Assembly (NCBI RefSeq): GCF_000711795.1
Contig: NZ_JONH01000011.1
Location: 1 to 64,000 of the forward strand
Reading direction: 5' to 3'
Length of the DNA: 64,000 nt
Source: Vibrio pacinii DSM 19139
Lineage (GTDB): Bacteria; Pseudomonadota; Gammaproteobacteria; Enterobacterales; Vibrionaceae
Below are positions 27,448 through 35,994 of the stretch, piece by piece. Both the position numbers and the translations under genes were made by a program. The notes under the pieces were generated by a model that saw only the letters and a list, made by a program, of their open reading frames with translations, had not been told where the DNA came from and did not search any database. Numbering within the stretch: position 1 is the first letter of the stretch; the number at the start of each line of letters is the position of its first letter.

Positions 27448-28589
27448 GATTTGGCCTACTTCTTAAAGCCGAACTTAAAGCACTGCTGAGCAATCCGGTA
27501 ATCTTGATTACGGTGTTTGGCGGCGTACTGTTTTACTCGTTCCTTTACCCGCTACCCTACAGTCACCAGACCCCGAGAGAACAGCAAATAAGCGTTGTTA
27601 ACTTAGACAAAAGCCAAACCAGTTACCAGTTAGAGCGTATGGTTGATGCCACCCCTCAAGTTAAAGTCATGCAACGCGACTCAACACTCGCTGATGCGAA
27701 GCAAGCTTTTCTCGATGGGAAAGTCAGTGGTATTTTGGTGATTCCTGAACATTTCTACAAAGATTTAATGCTCGGGAAAAGCCCCACACTTGCCTACGCT
27801 GGTGACGCTTCTTATTTCTTGGTTTACGGCACCATCGTTGAAGGATTGGCGCAAGCTGGCGGTACACTCGCCGCACAAACGACGGTAGCTAAACTGGTAC
27901 TCGATGGCGAACCTCTGTCTAAAGCTGCCACGCAATACGCCGCAACTCGCACCAATCTAAAACCGACCTTTAACCCACGCATAGGTTACGTTGACTATGT
28001 GGTTCCTGCGGTATTTGTGCTGATTTTACAACAGACCCTTGCCATGGCTGCCGGATTAATGGTCGGCACACAGAAACAAGGACGAGGATATTGGCTAAAA
28101 GTGTCGCCAGTGAAGCTATTACTGGCACGTAGTATAGTCCTGACGGTAATTTATTATCTGCTCAGCATGTATTACTTTGGCGCTAGCTTCTCGTTCTATG
28201 GGGTTAATCAATTGGCCAGCGCAGTAGACTTACTCACCTTCACCCTGCCTTTCTTGCTTGCAACCATAGCTATCGGTTCTTGGCTCGGTGCCATCACACC
28301 AAGACGTGAGTTGGTCACCTTAGTCGTACTGATAAGTTCGATGCCGCTTGTTTTCAGCGCCGGCTTCATTTGGCCTATTGAAGCGATCCCTGCTCCGATT
28401 GTTTGGTTATCTGAATTGTTCCCTAGCACGCCGGCCATTCAGGGCTTCCTGAGGCTCAATCAGATGGGAGGCAGTTGGCAAAGTGTCTCTGGTGAATATC
28501 TGCAACTTTGGATACAGTCTATTGGGTGGACGTTGCTCAGTTACATCGGCTATCGAAAGTCCATCAGTAAGCTTTCAGCAAAATTATAG
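27444..28589 (+). CDS. ABC-2 type transporter permease (second)
   Basis: A 381-aa paralogue of the preceding permease with the same plan: one N-terminal helix, an extracytoplasmic domain (ISVVNLDKSQTSYQLERMVDATPQ) and a C-terminal membrane block ending LVFSAGFIWPIEAIPAPIVWLSELFPSTPAIQGF. The pair should form a heterodimeric membrane core that passes substrate to the HlyD and TolC-like partners. A terminator follows. Substrate is unknown. Confidence 0.87.
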   Translation: MRFGLLLKAELKALLSNPVILITVFGGVLFYSFLYPLPYSHQTPREQQISVVNLDKSQTSYQLERMVDATPQVKVMQRDSTLADAKQAFLDGKVSGILVIPEHFYKDLMLGKSPTLAYAGDASYFLVYGTIVEGLAQAGGTLAAQTTVAKLVLDGEPLSKAATQYAATRTNLKPTFNPRIGYVDYVVPAVFVLILQQTLAMAAGLMVGTQKQGRGYWLKVSPVKLLLARSIVLTVIYYLLSMYYFGASFSFYGVNQLASAVDLLTFTLPFLLATIAIGSWLGAITPRRELVTLVVLISSMPLVFSAGFIWPIEAIPAPIVWLSELFPSTPAIQGFLRLNQMGGSWQSVSGEYLQLWIQSIGWTLLSYIGYRKSISKLSAKL

Positions 28590-28599
28590 AACGAATAAT

Positions 28600-28624
28600 G
28601 GCTTAGCTAGGTCGCTAAGCCTTT
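28600..28624 (+). terminator. Terminator of the efflux operon
   Basis: GGCTTAGC and GCTAAGCC pair perfectly around TAGGTC and are followed by TTTATC. The element is short-tailed but well placed, 10 nt after the last stop and before the convergent EAL gene. Confidence 0.7.
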
Positions 28625-28653
28625 ATCATTGGCCTTAATAAGCAGACCAAAAT

Positions 28654-31383
28654 CTAGCGCTGGAGAAGATTGATTATTTCATCTTCGGGCATTGGTTTAT
28701 AGAAGTAAAAACCTTGAATCTCTTCGATGTTCCAGTTACACAGTTTACGTACTTGGGATGCATTTTCGACCCCTTCCGCCACCGTTGTTAAACCCAATTC
28801 TTGAGCCATATTGGCGATATGTCTAACCAGACTTTTGGCACGATCGTTGGTTTCCAGTTGGTCAATGTAAGACTTATCTAATTTCACAATATCTAACGGA
28901 TAACTACACAAAGTACTAAACGATGAGTAACCAGTACCGAAATCATCTAAAGCAAATAGAACGCCAAGCGCTTTAATCTCATCCATTAGCGCCACCACTT
29001 CACTTTCTGGCCCCATCAACATGCTTTCCGTTAACTCTATGACTAATTGACCCGGACGAATTTGATATTCAGTGATGAGATCAGCTAGAAAAGCAATTAA
29101 CTGAGAATGATAAAAGTGCGGCGCGCTTAAGTTAACATGGATAGATAAGGGTTTCTTTGCCTGACTTTCCCGAATACCATTAATCTGTTGGATGAACTGG
29201 CAAGATTGTCTGAGTACTTGCTCTCCTAACTCAATGATCAGATCGCCCTTTTCTGCCAGTGGTACAAAAACCGCTGGTGAGATAAAACCAAACTCACTAT
29301 GTTGCCAACGCGCTAGCGCTTCAAAACCATTAATATCACCGCTTTTACTGTCAACGATTGGTTGATAGTGCGCTCTGATAACACCATCACGAATCGCACC
29401 GGCAAGATCTCGATTAATCGCCGCAGCAATTTGCGAGCGATCAAACATATCTTGATCAACGCGCGATACAGAGACCGAACTTATATCGGCCTTATTATTC
29501 TGCACGGTATAACTGGCGGCCTGAAGTAAGGCATTAAAATCCAGATGACTCATCTCAGGGGGAACAACACTCACTCCACACTTCAAGTCAATCTCGACGC
29601 CATTCACTTTTTGCTTTTCCGATAACTCTTCGTGCAGACGCATCGCCCCCCACAAAGCATCTTCAAACTCTACCCGAGTTGCGATCAACGCAATAAATTC
29701 ATCGGCGCTGATACGGCCAACAGGAAAGCGGGCCAGTTTGTCTTTTAACAACGCCGAGACATATTGAACCGATTCGTCGTATTTTTCATGGCCATACACA
29801 TCTGCGATAACGTTAAGGTTCGGAATGGAGACATAGATAAAGGTAAGTTCGTGATTTTTTAGCGCGATTACCTGTTCCATGATCGATTTTCTATTCCACA
29901 AACCAGACACCGCGTCACGTTCTACTAAACTTTCAATCATCTTAGCTTGTTGTTTTCTCTCTCGTATATCGCTGATTGAAAGCATAACTGCATCTTGGCT
30001 CTGATATTTGATTCGACTCACTTCGATATGGCAATCAATTTCAATGTTTTGACTGGTAAGCATTTGTGCTTCAAATTGTGTTTTGCCTTGTGCAAACTGA
30101 CGGTACATCACGTCGATCTGGCACTCAGGCTGATCAGAATCAGAGCAGAGTACATCGAGTGGCTGATGAATAAGATCATCGTGTTGATATTCAAGTAAAG
30201 ACAGCGCGGTCTGATTAGTATCGATGATTTCACGCCCTCTCACCAACACCATCGCGATATTTTTACTGTGATAAAGCGCGTCAAACTTACGCTGGGTATC
30301 TTGTAAGCGTTCATGAGTTTGCGAGTTATTGGTGGCTAGCGCTTGAACCAAATTGGTTAAATTGTCGAGCTCATCTTTGCTTGGCTGAGTTAAACCGTCC
30401 AATTTATAGGATTCAAATAACGCATTAAGATCGCGCTGTAAATCGGAAAAACGAAGAGCGATGCGACGTCTGAAGGTTAAAAAAGTCATCAACGAAATCA
30501 ATACCGTGACGACGGCAAGTGAGGCCAGCAGGTAATAGAAAATAACGTTACCTTTATTGAAATAAGCACGGCTTATCGTGGTTCGAAGCGTGGCGACCTT
30601 CTTCCCTGTCATCCCTACTAAGCTGACCGTCTCAGTCATCGACTGCTGATTTTTTTCGATCAGTCGAGGAGTCACTTGTAGAGCATTAGTCTCTTTACTG
30701 TCCAAAGCTGCTGCCTCGTTAAAGGGAACGATCTCATTGTCGGCAATTAAAATAGATCTGAAGTCCCCGGGAAAACGCTGCGTTAAGTTTTGCCCCCATA
30801 ACAGCCAACCAGATGAGCCAGAGGAACCCTCACTATCACGTACTGGCGTAATACTCAGGTTCCAGATTTGCCCTCCCACGAGCAACAGACCACTATAACT
30901 GTCGCGCGCGGCGTCTAGCACCCGGTTCATTGAAACAATATGACGTTGAATAAACTCGTTTTTCGTCATTAAACTGACCAACTGACCTTCTAAATCGTGG
31001 CCATCACGCACGATGCTTTCAATGACATTGCCATGTAGGTCACTAAATACCATTAGATCAAGCGTGAGCGCGTCCAATCCGTCTTGAGACAAATTTCGTT
31101 CACGAAATGCCTCTGGGTCTCCGCCTTGCAGTAGTTGATGAGTCTCATCCCAATAGGACCAATCATATGAGTGCTCTTCAAGATCATTGGCCATTTTAGT
31201 GATCACACTGCGTGCTTGCTCACTCGACTGACGTAACTCACTGTTTTCCAAATCATTAATAGCGACAACAAAAAAGTAGCGAGTAATAAACAAACAGCTC
31301 AGGGTGACACTCAACAATCCGACGATGAAGTAAAGCGCCGTTTTGGTTTGGAGAGTAAGGTTCAGAAAGCGGATTCGATTCAT
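28654..31383 (-). CDS. CHASE4-PAS-GGDEF-EAL membrane protein, probable c-di-GMP phosphodiesterase
   Basis: A 909-aa inner-membrane signalling protein. Membrane helices at about 17-40 and 281-303 flank a periplasmic CHASE4 sensor (HSYDWSYWDETHQLL at 71-85). A HAMP-like linker and a PAS domain follow (about 365-475), then GGDEF (about 485-640) and EAL (about 655-905). The GGDEF signature reads SADEF (559-563), so cyclase activity is unlikely. The EAL domain keeps EAL (688-690), NLS, ELTE (783-786), DDFG (813-816), KLDKS and AEGVE, all needed for c-di-GMP hydrolysis. It is monocistronic and could lower c-di-GMP in response to an unknown periplasmic ligand. Confidence 0.9.
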   Translation of the reverse strand: MNRIRFLNLTLQTKTALYFIVGLLSVTLSCLFITRYFFVVAINDLENSELRQSSEQARSVITKMANDLEEHSYDWSYWDETHQLLQGGDPEAFRERNLSQDGLDALTLDLMVFSDLHGNVIESIVRDGHDLEGQLVSLMTKNEFIQRHIVSMNRVLDAARDSYSGLLLVGGQIWNLSITPVRDSEGSSGSSGWLLWGQNLTQRFPGDFRSILIADNEIVPFNEAAALDSKETNALQVTPRLIEKNQQSMTETVSLVGMTGKKVATLRTTISRAYFNKGNVIFYYLLASLAVVTVLISLMTFLTFRRRIALRFSDLQRDLNALFESYKLDGLTQPSKDELDNLTNLVQALATNNSQTHERLQDTQRKFDALYHSKNIAMVLVRGREIIDTNQTALSLLEYQHDDLIHQPLDVLCSDSDQPECQIDVMYRQFAQGKTQFEAQMLTSQNIEIDCHIEVSRIKYQSQDAVMLSISDIRERKQQAKMIESLVERDAVSGLWNRKSIMEQVIALKNHELTFIYVSIPNLNVIADVYGHEKYDESVQYVSALLKDKLARFPVGRISADEFIALIATRVEFEDALWGAMRLHEELSEKQKVNGVEIDLKCGVSVVPPEMSHLDFNALLQAASYTVQNNKADISSVSVSRVDQDMFDRSQIAAAINRDLAGAIRDGVIRAHYQPIVDSKSGDINGFEALARWQHSEFGFISPAVFVPLAEKGDLIIELGEQVLRQSCQFIQQINGIRESQAKKPLSIHVNLSAPHFYHSQLIAFLADLITEYQIRPGQLVIELTESMLMGPESEVVALMDEIKALGVLFALDDFGTGYSSFSTLCSYPLDIVKLDKSYIDQLETNDRAKSLVRHIANMAQELGLTTVAEGVENASQVRKLCNWNIEEIQGFYFYKPMPEDEIINLLQR

Positions 31384-31514
31384 TCAATGAATTGCCCAAA
31401 CAAATATATTAGTGGATACTATAATAGTGTATGGCAATATAACTTGATATCGCTCCAAATTTTAAGTCATAAACCAAACAATCAATTGACCAATCATTGA
31501 CTAAACAAGGCTAT

Positions 31515-31910
31515 TTACCGCTTAAGGGGTATTTGCCAGCTTTGCCATCGCTGTTTCATTTTCTCAATGGTGTGTTCTTCAACACCGTGAATATTGCCAA
31601 AATTGTCGTGACACTCGATCACTTCAAATTTCGCGTTATAACGCTGAGCTAATTTATAGTATGGCGCCATTTCCCATCGACGCACAAAGGTATTGGAAAC
31701 CACCACATCGTGACCGCGGGCTAGACAGCGCTGGGTGTTGGTTTTACACCAATGATGAGCCTGTGGCAGCTTATTTGGTTGAAAAAGGTAGTCACCGTTA
31801 TGGTCGACGAAATACATATCAGCCTCAAAGTGATGAGCTGGCAATGTTCTAGCCAAGGTACTTTTGCCCGATCCAGGTAAACCACGTATCAGCGTCAGTT
31901 TTAATGTCAT
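31515..31910 (-). CDS. Small P-loop kinase-like ATP-binding protein
   Basis: A 131-aa AAA_33/zeta-like P-loop protein. Walker A is RGLPGSGKSTLA at residues 9-20. A short acidic Walker-type patch, FEADMYF, and the phrase VVVSNTFVRRWEM follow, as in polynucleotide-kinase-like proteins related to N4BP2L1. No antitoxin-like gene is adjacent, so a toxin role is not supported. Substrate is unknown. Confidence 0.75.
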   Translation of the reverse strand: MTLKLTLIRGLPGSGKSTLARTLPAHHFEADMYFVDHNGDYLFQPNKLPQAHHWCKTNTQRCLARGHDVVVSNTFVRRWEMAPYYKLAQRYNAKFEVIECHDNFGNIHGVEEHTIEKMKQRWQSWQIPLKR

Positions 31911-32000
31911 AAAGAGATCGTGTGATTGATTTGGGCAACAATATTATTATATCTAGAGGTCAGATTGCTATCGACATCTTCATATGATTGGGTTAAGTTT

Positions 32001-32016
32001 AGAAGTATAGACGTCC
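32001..32016 (+). promoter_or_regulatory. MetJ operator (tandem met boxes) before metA
   Basis: Two adjacent 8-mers, AGAAGTAT and AGACGTCC, match the met box AGACGTCT at 6 of 8 and 7 of 8 positions. They lie 24 nt before the metA start, downstream of a TATGAT-like -10 at about 31983. MetJ with S-adenosylmethionine binds such tandem boxes, so methionine repression of metA is expected. Confidence 0.75.
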
Positions 32017-32040
32017 ATAACCATGCTTAGGGAGTAAGCT

Positions 32041-32982
32041 GTGCCGATTAAGATCCCCGATCAATTGCCCGCGTCTGACGTATTGCGTACCGAGAATATA
32101 TTCGTGATGGCCGAGTCTCGTGCCTCTACTCAGGAAATTCGTCCGCTTAAAGTTTTGATCCTCAATTTGATGCCAAAAAAGATTGAAACGGAAACCCAAT
32201 TTCTACGTTTGCTATCCAACAGTCCACTTCAAGTTGATATTGAACTGCTGCGGATTGATGATCGCCCAAGTAAAAATACACCGACGGAACATCTCGACAA
32301 TTTCTACCGCCAATTTGAGATGGTCAAAGGGCGTAATTTCGATGGATTGATCATTACTGGTGCCCCATTAGGATTGGTTCAGTTTGAAGACGTGATTTAT
32401 TGGGAGCATTTACAAACGATTATGAATTGGGCGAAAGGCCATGTGACCTCGACATTGTATGTCTGTTGGGCTGCGCAAGCTGGGCTAAAGTTGCTCTATA
32501 ACCTACCCAAACGTACACGTAAAGAAAAGCTATCGGGTGTGTACCAACATAAAGTCCACCAACCTTATCATCCAGTATTACGCGGTTTTGACGATACCTT
32601 TTTGGCGCCGCACTCTCGTTATGCTGACTTTTCACCCGAATACCTTGAAGAACATACTGATTTGGATATTCTTGCCACATCAGATATCGCTGGTGTTTAT
32701 CTTGCCGCAACAAAAGACAAACGCAATGTCTTTGTAACCGGCCATCCGGAATACGATTCACACACTCTGCATCATGAATATGTTCGTGATCTTAGTGAAG
32801 GCATGGAGCCTGCGATTCCGGTCAATTACTATCCCAACAACAACCCAGACAACAAGCCCGTTGCAAGCTGGCGTAGTCACGGCCATTTACTGTTTGCCAA
32901 CTGGCTCAACTATTGTGTTTATCAACAAACGCCATATGACCTCGACCAATTCAGTGAAGCCAATTTCACCATCAATGACTAA
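32041..32982 (+). CDS. metA: Homoserine O-succinyltransferase MetA (MetAS)
   Basis: MetA acylates homoserine in the first committed step of methionine synthesis. The 313-aa protein has the catalytic Cys142 in [10 protein letters not shown] and His235/Glu237 in VTGHPEYDS. The start [11 protein letters not shown] is the family N-terminus; the start codon is GTG, with AGGGAG upstream. Succinyl versus acetyl specificity cannot be assigned with certainty from sequence alone. It is a single gene with a MetJ site in front and a terminator behind. Confidence 0.95.
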   Translation: MPIKIPDQLPASDVLRTENIFVMAESRASTQEIRPLKVLILNLMPKKIETETQFLRLLSNSPLQVDIELLRIDDRPSKNTPTEHLDNFYRQFEMVKGRNFDGLIITGAPLGLVQFEDVIYWEHLQTIMNWAKGHVTSTLYVCWAAQAGLKLLYNLPKRTRKEKLSGVYQHKVHQPYHPVLRGFDDTFLAPHSRYADFSPEYLEEHTDLDILATSDIAGVYLAATKDKRNVFVTGHPEYDSHTLHHEYVRDLSEGMEPAIPVNYYPNNNPDNKPVASWRSHGHLLFANWLNYCVYQQTPYDLDQFSEANFTIND

Positions 32983-32998
32983 TTACCATCGTAGGATG

Positions 32999-33026
32999 AA
33001 AGGAGCGCATTGCGTTCCTTTTTATT
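32999..33026 (+). terminator. Terminator of metA
   Basis: AAAGGAGCGCA and TGCGTTCCTTT pair with one G-T wobble and run into a T tract. Confidence 0.85.
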
Positions 33027-33192
33027 CGCCAATTCACGGCGCACTTTTTCTGCTCAAAACGACACATTTTGATGTATATCCTGTCTGTACTCAAGGATAC
33101 TCTCTGCGCCTTCTCGGATTTTGACCACACGATATACTGCGCTTGTGATTTGTTATCTACAGTAAGTCATCGTTTATCATCACTGACTTACT

Positions 33193-33846
33193 ATGCGTAT
33201 TTTCATCCTACTTTTATTGCAGGTTATTAGCGGTTGCACAACCGTAGCCTCTTCTAATCAAATGACCTTAGGTGGTGACAGTAAACAAAAAGCAGATGCT
33301 CGTGTTGCTGTTGGCATGGAGTACCTTCGCCTTGGCCATCTTGATAAAGCGGGACAAAACTTTGAATTAGCTATCGAACATGCACCAGACTATTACCTTA
33401 GCCGACTATCACAAGCGCTCTATTATCAGCACGTTGGTTCAACCAGTTCAGCGCAAGCCCTCTACGATCAGTTGATTCAAACCGACCTGACTGAGCCTGC
33501 TGTTGTTTCAAGTTACGCCACTTTTCTTTGTCAGCAAAATAAATTTAGTCAAGCTCAGCACTGGTATCGCCAGTCGATACTCAACGCCCATGCACTCCAG
33601 CGTGCATCAAACTATCAAAGCGCCGCTTTATGTGCACTTAAAGACAACGATTATCCGCTTGCCGAAACGTATTTGAACCAAGCGCTTGAGCATCAACCCG
33701 AACGCAAAGAGTTATGGTTCTACCTAATAGAAATGTATTTAAATACCAACCAAACCGAGAAAGCAAAGAATAGACTGGCTAACTTTGAGCAAAGATTTGG
33801 CTCTAACGCAGCAACAAAGAACTTACGGTTAAAGATAAACCAATAA
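33193..33846 (+). CDS. PilF-like TPR lipoprotein
   Basis: A 217-aa lipoprotein with lipobox VISGC (Cys15). The mature part is built of tetratricopeptide repeats, for example AVGMEYLRLGHLDKAGQNFELAIEHAP and AETYLNQALEHQPERKELWFYLIEMYLN. Length and layout match PilF/PilW, the pilotin-like protein needed for type IV pilus assembly. No other pilus genes are nearby, so it may be a second copy or have another scaffold role. The ribosome site is poor. Confidence 0.75.
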   Translation: MRIFILLLLQVISGCTTVASSNQMTLGGDSKQKADARVAVGMEYLRLGHLDKAGQNFELAIEHAPDYYLSRLSQALYYQHVGSTSSAQALYDQLIQTDLTEPAVVSSYATFLCQQNKFSQAQHWYRQSILNAHALQRASNYQSAALCALKDNDYPLAETYLNQALEHQPERKELWFYLIEMYLNTNQTEKAKNRLANFEQRFGSNAATKNLRLKINQ

Positions 33847-33878
33847 GCACGCTGCAATCATGAGTGTATTGGCTCAAT

Positions 33879-34067
33879 CTAGCGACGTTTGGAGCGAGGG
33901 GTTTGGCGACGACGTCGCACACGCGAAGCGCGCTGAATTTTTTTATACTCACGGTAAAGAATATAAATAAAGCCAACTAGCCCCATGATTAGCAGTACCG
34001 CAAATAGCGACAAAAAGCTATCGCAGAGCCAAACGGGTTCGCAGGGCATATAAATTTCAATTTCCAT
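33879..34067 (-). CDS. 62-aa single-span membrane protein with Arg-rich tail
   Basis: A small protein with a short acidic N-terminus (MEIEIYMPCEPVWLCDS), one membrane helix (about 19-39, SLFAVLLIMGLVGFIYILY) and a very basic cytoplasmic tail ending RRRRQTPRSKRR. AAGGAG lies 7 nt before the ATG. It is 22 nt downstream of rlmF and on the same strand, so it is probably the last gene of that unit. No family is recognised; a tail of this kind could touch nucleic acid or ribosomes, which is speculation. Confidence 0.65.
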   Translation of the reverse strand: MEIEIYMPCEPVWLCDSFLSLFAVLLIMGLVGFIYILYREYKKIQRASRVRRRRQTPRSKRR

Positions 34068-34089
34068 CCCCTGCTCCTTGTCAATTTAA

Positions 34090-35139
34090 TTACGGCTGTC
34101 GCGCCAACCATTGAGTCCGTTGCGTGTGATTGTGAAAACTCCAAACTATAAAGCGGCTAATTTTTTGCCCTTGGCTCATTTCTACAACATGGATCTCTTT
34201 CGCTCCGGCCTTCTCAAGGTTTTTTCGCATCCAACGCACGTTGTCTTTTTTCGAGATCAAGCTACTGAACCACAAGACTTGACTGGCAAAGTCTCGACTT
34301 TCAAACGCCATATTTTTGATAAACGCAGCTTCACCGCCAGGGCACCACAACTCGGCTTTCTGCCCACCAAAGTTAAGTATAGATGATGCTTGATTGGCCG
34401 CTTTTGGCAAGCTCTGGCCTCGCTTGGCTTTGTTGGCGGTCAGATTATTCACTTTGCGCAGACTGCCTTGCTGCGCGTCTTGCAGAGACTTATGAAATGG
34501 TGGATTGCACGTCGTTAAGTGGTAGTACTCACCCGGACGAATAATTCCTTTGAAAAAATGCGCCGAACTGGTTTGTAATCTCGCTTCAATCTTGCCATCG
34601 AGTACGGCGTTTTGCTTAGCAATCCAATTGGCGTTTTTTACTGACACCGGGTCGACATCACTGCCCACACAGTGCCAATCGTACGCGGTAACACCCACAA
34701 TAGGATAAATACAATTAGCCCCAACGCCGACATCTAGGGCGTACAATTTGGTCTGATTGAGCTTGGGTAAATCTTTGGTCACTAGGTCATGCAAACGGTG
34801 GATGTAATCAGCGCGCCCCGGAATCGGTGGACACAAAAACCCTTGAGGAATATCCCAATTCGTCACTTGATAATGATAAGCCAGCAGTGCCTTGTTGAGC
34901 AGCTTTACAGCCACCGGATCAGAGAACGAAATGCTCATCTCCCCTTTCGGGTTGCGAATGACATATTGTTTAAGTTCAGGCAGCGCCGCGATAAGTTTAG
35001 GAAAATCATATCGGCCTTGATGAACGTTGTGTTTGTGCAGCCCTGATTTAACTTTATCAACAACCATTTTAGGGACTGACACTTTGGCGTCATGACGGTT
35101 GTTTTCAATAGCTAGCTGTTTTTTGGTGCGCGTATTCAT
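34090..35139 (-). CDS. rlmF: 23S rRNA (adenine-1618-N6)-methyltransferase RlmF
   Basis: RlmF methylates A1618 of 23S rRNA. The protein of about 349 aa has the SAM site [28 protein letters not shown] and the N6-adenine catalytic motif NPPFH. A GTG at 35145 would overlap the upstream stop by four bases; the ATG at 35139 has AGAAG 6 nt upstream, and either is possible. A basic N-terminal tail fits RNA binding. It follows the YgjP-like metallopeptidase gene directly. Confidence 0.92.
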   Translation of the reverse strand: MNTRTKKQLAIENNRHDAKVSVPKMVVDKVKSGLHKHNVHQGRYDFPKLIAALPELKQYVIRNPKGEMSISFSDPVAVKLLNKALLAYHYQVTNWDIPQGFLCPPIPGRADYIHRLHDLVTKDLPKLNQTKLYALDVGVGANCIYPIVGVTAYDWHCVGSDVDPVSVKNANWIAKQNAVLDGKIEARLQTSSAHFFKGIIRPGEYYHLTTCNPPFHKSLQDAQQGSLRKVNNLTANKAKRGQSLPKAANQASSILNFGGQKAELWCPGGEAAFIKNMAFESRDFASQVLWFSSLISKKDNVRWMRKNLEKAGAKEIHVVEMSQGQKISRFIVWSFHNHTQRTQWLARQP

Positions 35140-35141
35140 AG

Positions 35142-35645
35142 TCACTTCTGTTTGACAGTTTCAAGGTAAATCATAAACAGTCGGGCATCGAGCTCAAGTT
35201 GGTGATAATCCGGCTGCATATGGCAACAGAGTTGATAAAAAGCCTTATTGTGCGCTTTCTCTTTAAGATGGGCTAACTCATGAACCACTAACATTCTCAG
35301 CAGTGGCTCAGGCGCTTGCTTAAAAATACTGGCAATACGGATCTCGTTTTTGGTTTTTATCTTACCGCCATGAACCTTGGCTACATAAGTGTGCAACCCT
35401 AGCGCATGGTTAATGAGATGAATCTTATTGTCGTACACCACTTTACTCAGTGGCGCAGTCTTCTTCATGTAACGGTTTTTAATTGCTATCGCGTAGTCAA
35501 ACAGCGCTTTCTCACTTTTAATGTTGTGATGTTGCGGGTAACGCTGTTCGAACCATTGGACCAAATTACCTGATTCGACCAGTTGCGTGACTGGTTCAAT
35601 AATATGTTGAGGGTAACCTTGAATGTATCTTAGGCTCGGATTCAT
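35142..35645 (-). CDS. YgjP-like zinc metallopeptidase (DUF45/WLM)
   Basis: A 167-aa soluble protein with a zincin motif HELAH at residues 122-126 ([23 protein letters not shown]), a third ligand probably being the His in KAHNK. This is the YgjP/DUF45 family of M48-like proteins. No signal peptide is present, so it acts in the cytoplasm. Its stop overlaps or touches the rlmF start, which suggests coupled translation. The substrate is unknown. Confidence 0.82.
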   Translation of the reverse strand: MNPSLRYIQGYPQHIIEPVTQLVESGNLVQWFEQRYPQHHNIKSEKALFDYAIAIKNRYMKKTAPLSKVVYDNKIHLINHALGLHTYVAKVHGGKIKTKNEIRIASIFKQAPEPLLRMLVVHELAHLKEKAHNKAFYQLCCHMQPDYHQLELDARLFMIYLETVKQK

Positions 35646-35758
35646 CGCTATATGTGCCAGTCATCTCAAATAAAGGGGCGTAAGTTTACCCCATTCCGAC
35701 TTGCCATTCACCGCCTTTTCATTAAACTCTGCGACTAATAATCGCCAAGGAAATTCTC

Positions 35759-35989
35759 ATGAAACGACTTGTCTTGTACGTCAAAGATAAATGCCCACAC
35801 TGTAAAGATGCACAGCGCTACTTAGATTCAAAGGGTTATAAGTACCGTTTAACTAATGCAAAAATGCAGCGTGGACGCAAAGAGTTGGATGCCATTGGTG
35901 CACGTTCTTTACCCGTACTTAAGATTGGAGACCGCTATCTGATTGGCTGGAACCCTAGCAACTTCGAGAAAATGTATCACTCCAACTAA
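35759..35989 (+). CDS. Glutaredoxin family protein
   Basis: A 76-aa thioredoxin-fold protein with the redox motif CPHC at residues 13-16 and the cis-proline in ARSLPVLKIGD. Size and layout are those of NrdH/GrxC-like mini-glutaredoxins. AAGGAA lies ahead of the ATG. It is a single gene ending only 5 nt from the convergent hybrid kinase gene, so no separate terminator fits between them. Confidence 0.85.
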   Translation: MKRLVLYVKDKCPHCKDAQRYLDSKGYKYRLTNAKMQRGRKELDAIGARSLPVLKIGDRYLIGWNPSNFEKMYHSN

Positions 35990-35994
35990 GCCTA

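Noticed and set aside
31515..31910. Zeta-type toxin
   Set aside because: Only the P-loop kinase fold is supported and no antitoxin gene is adjacent.
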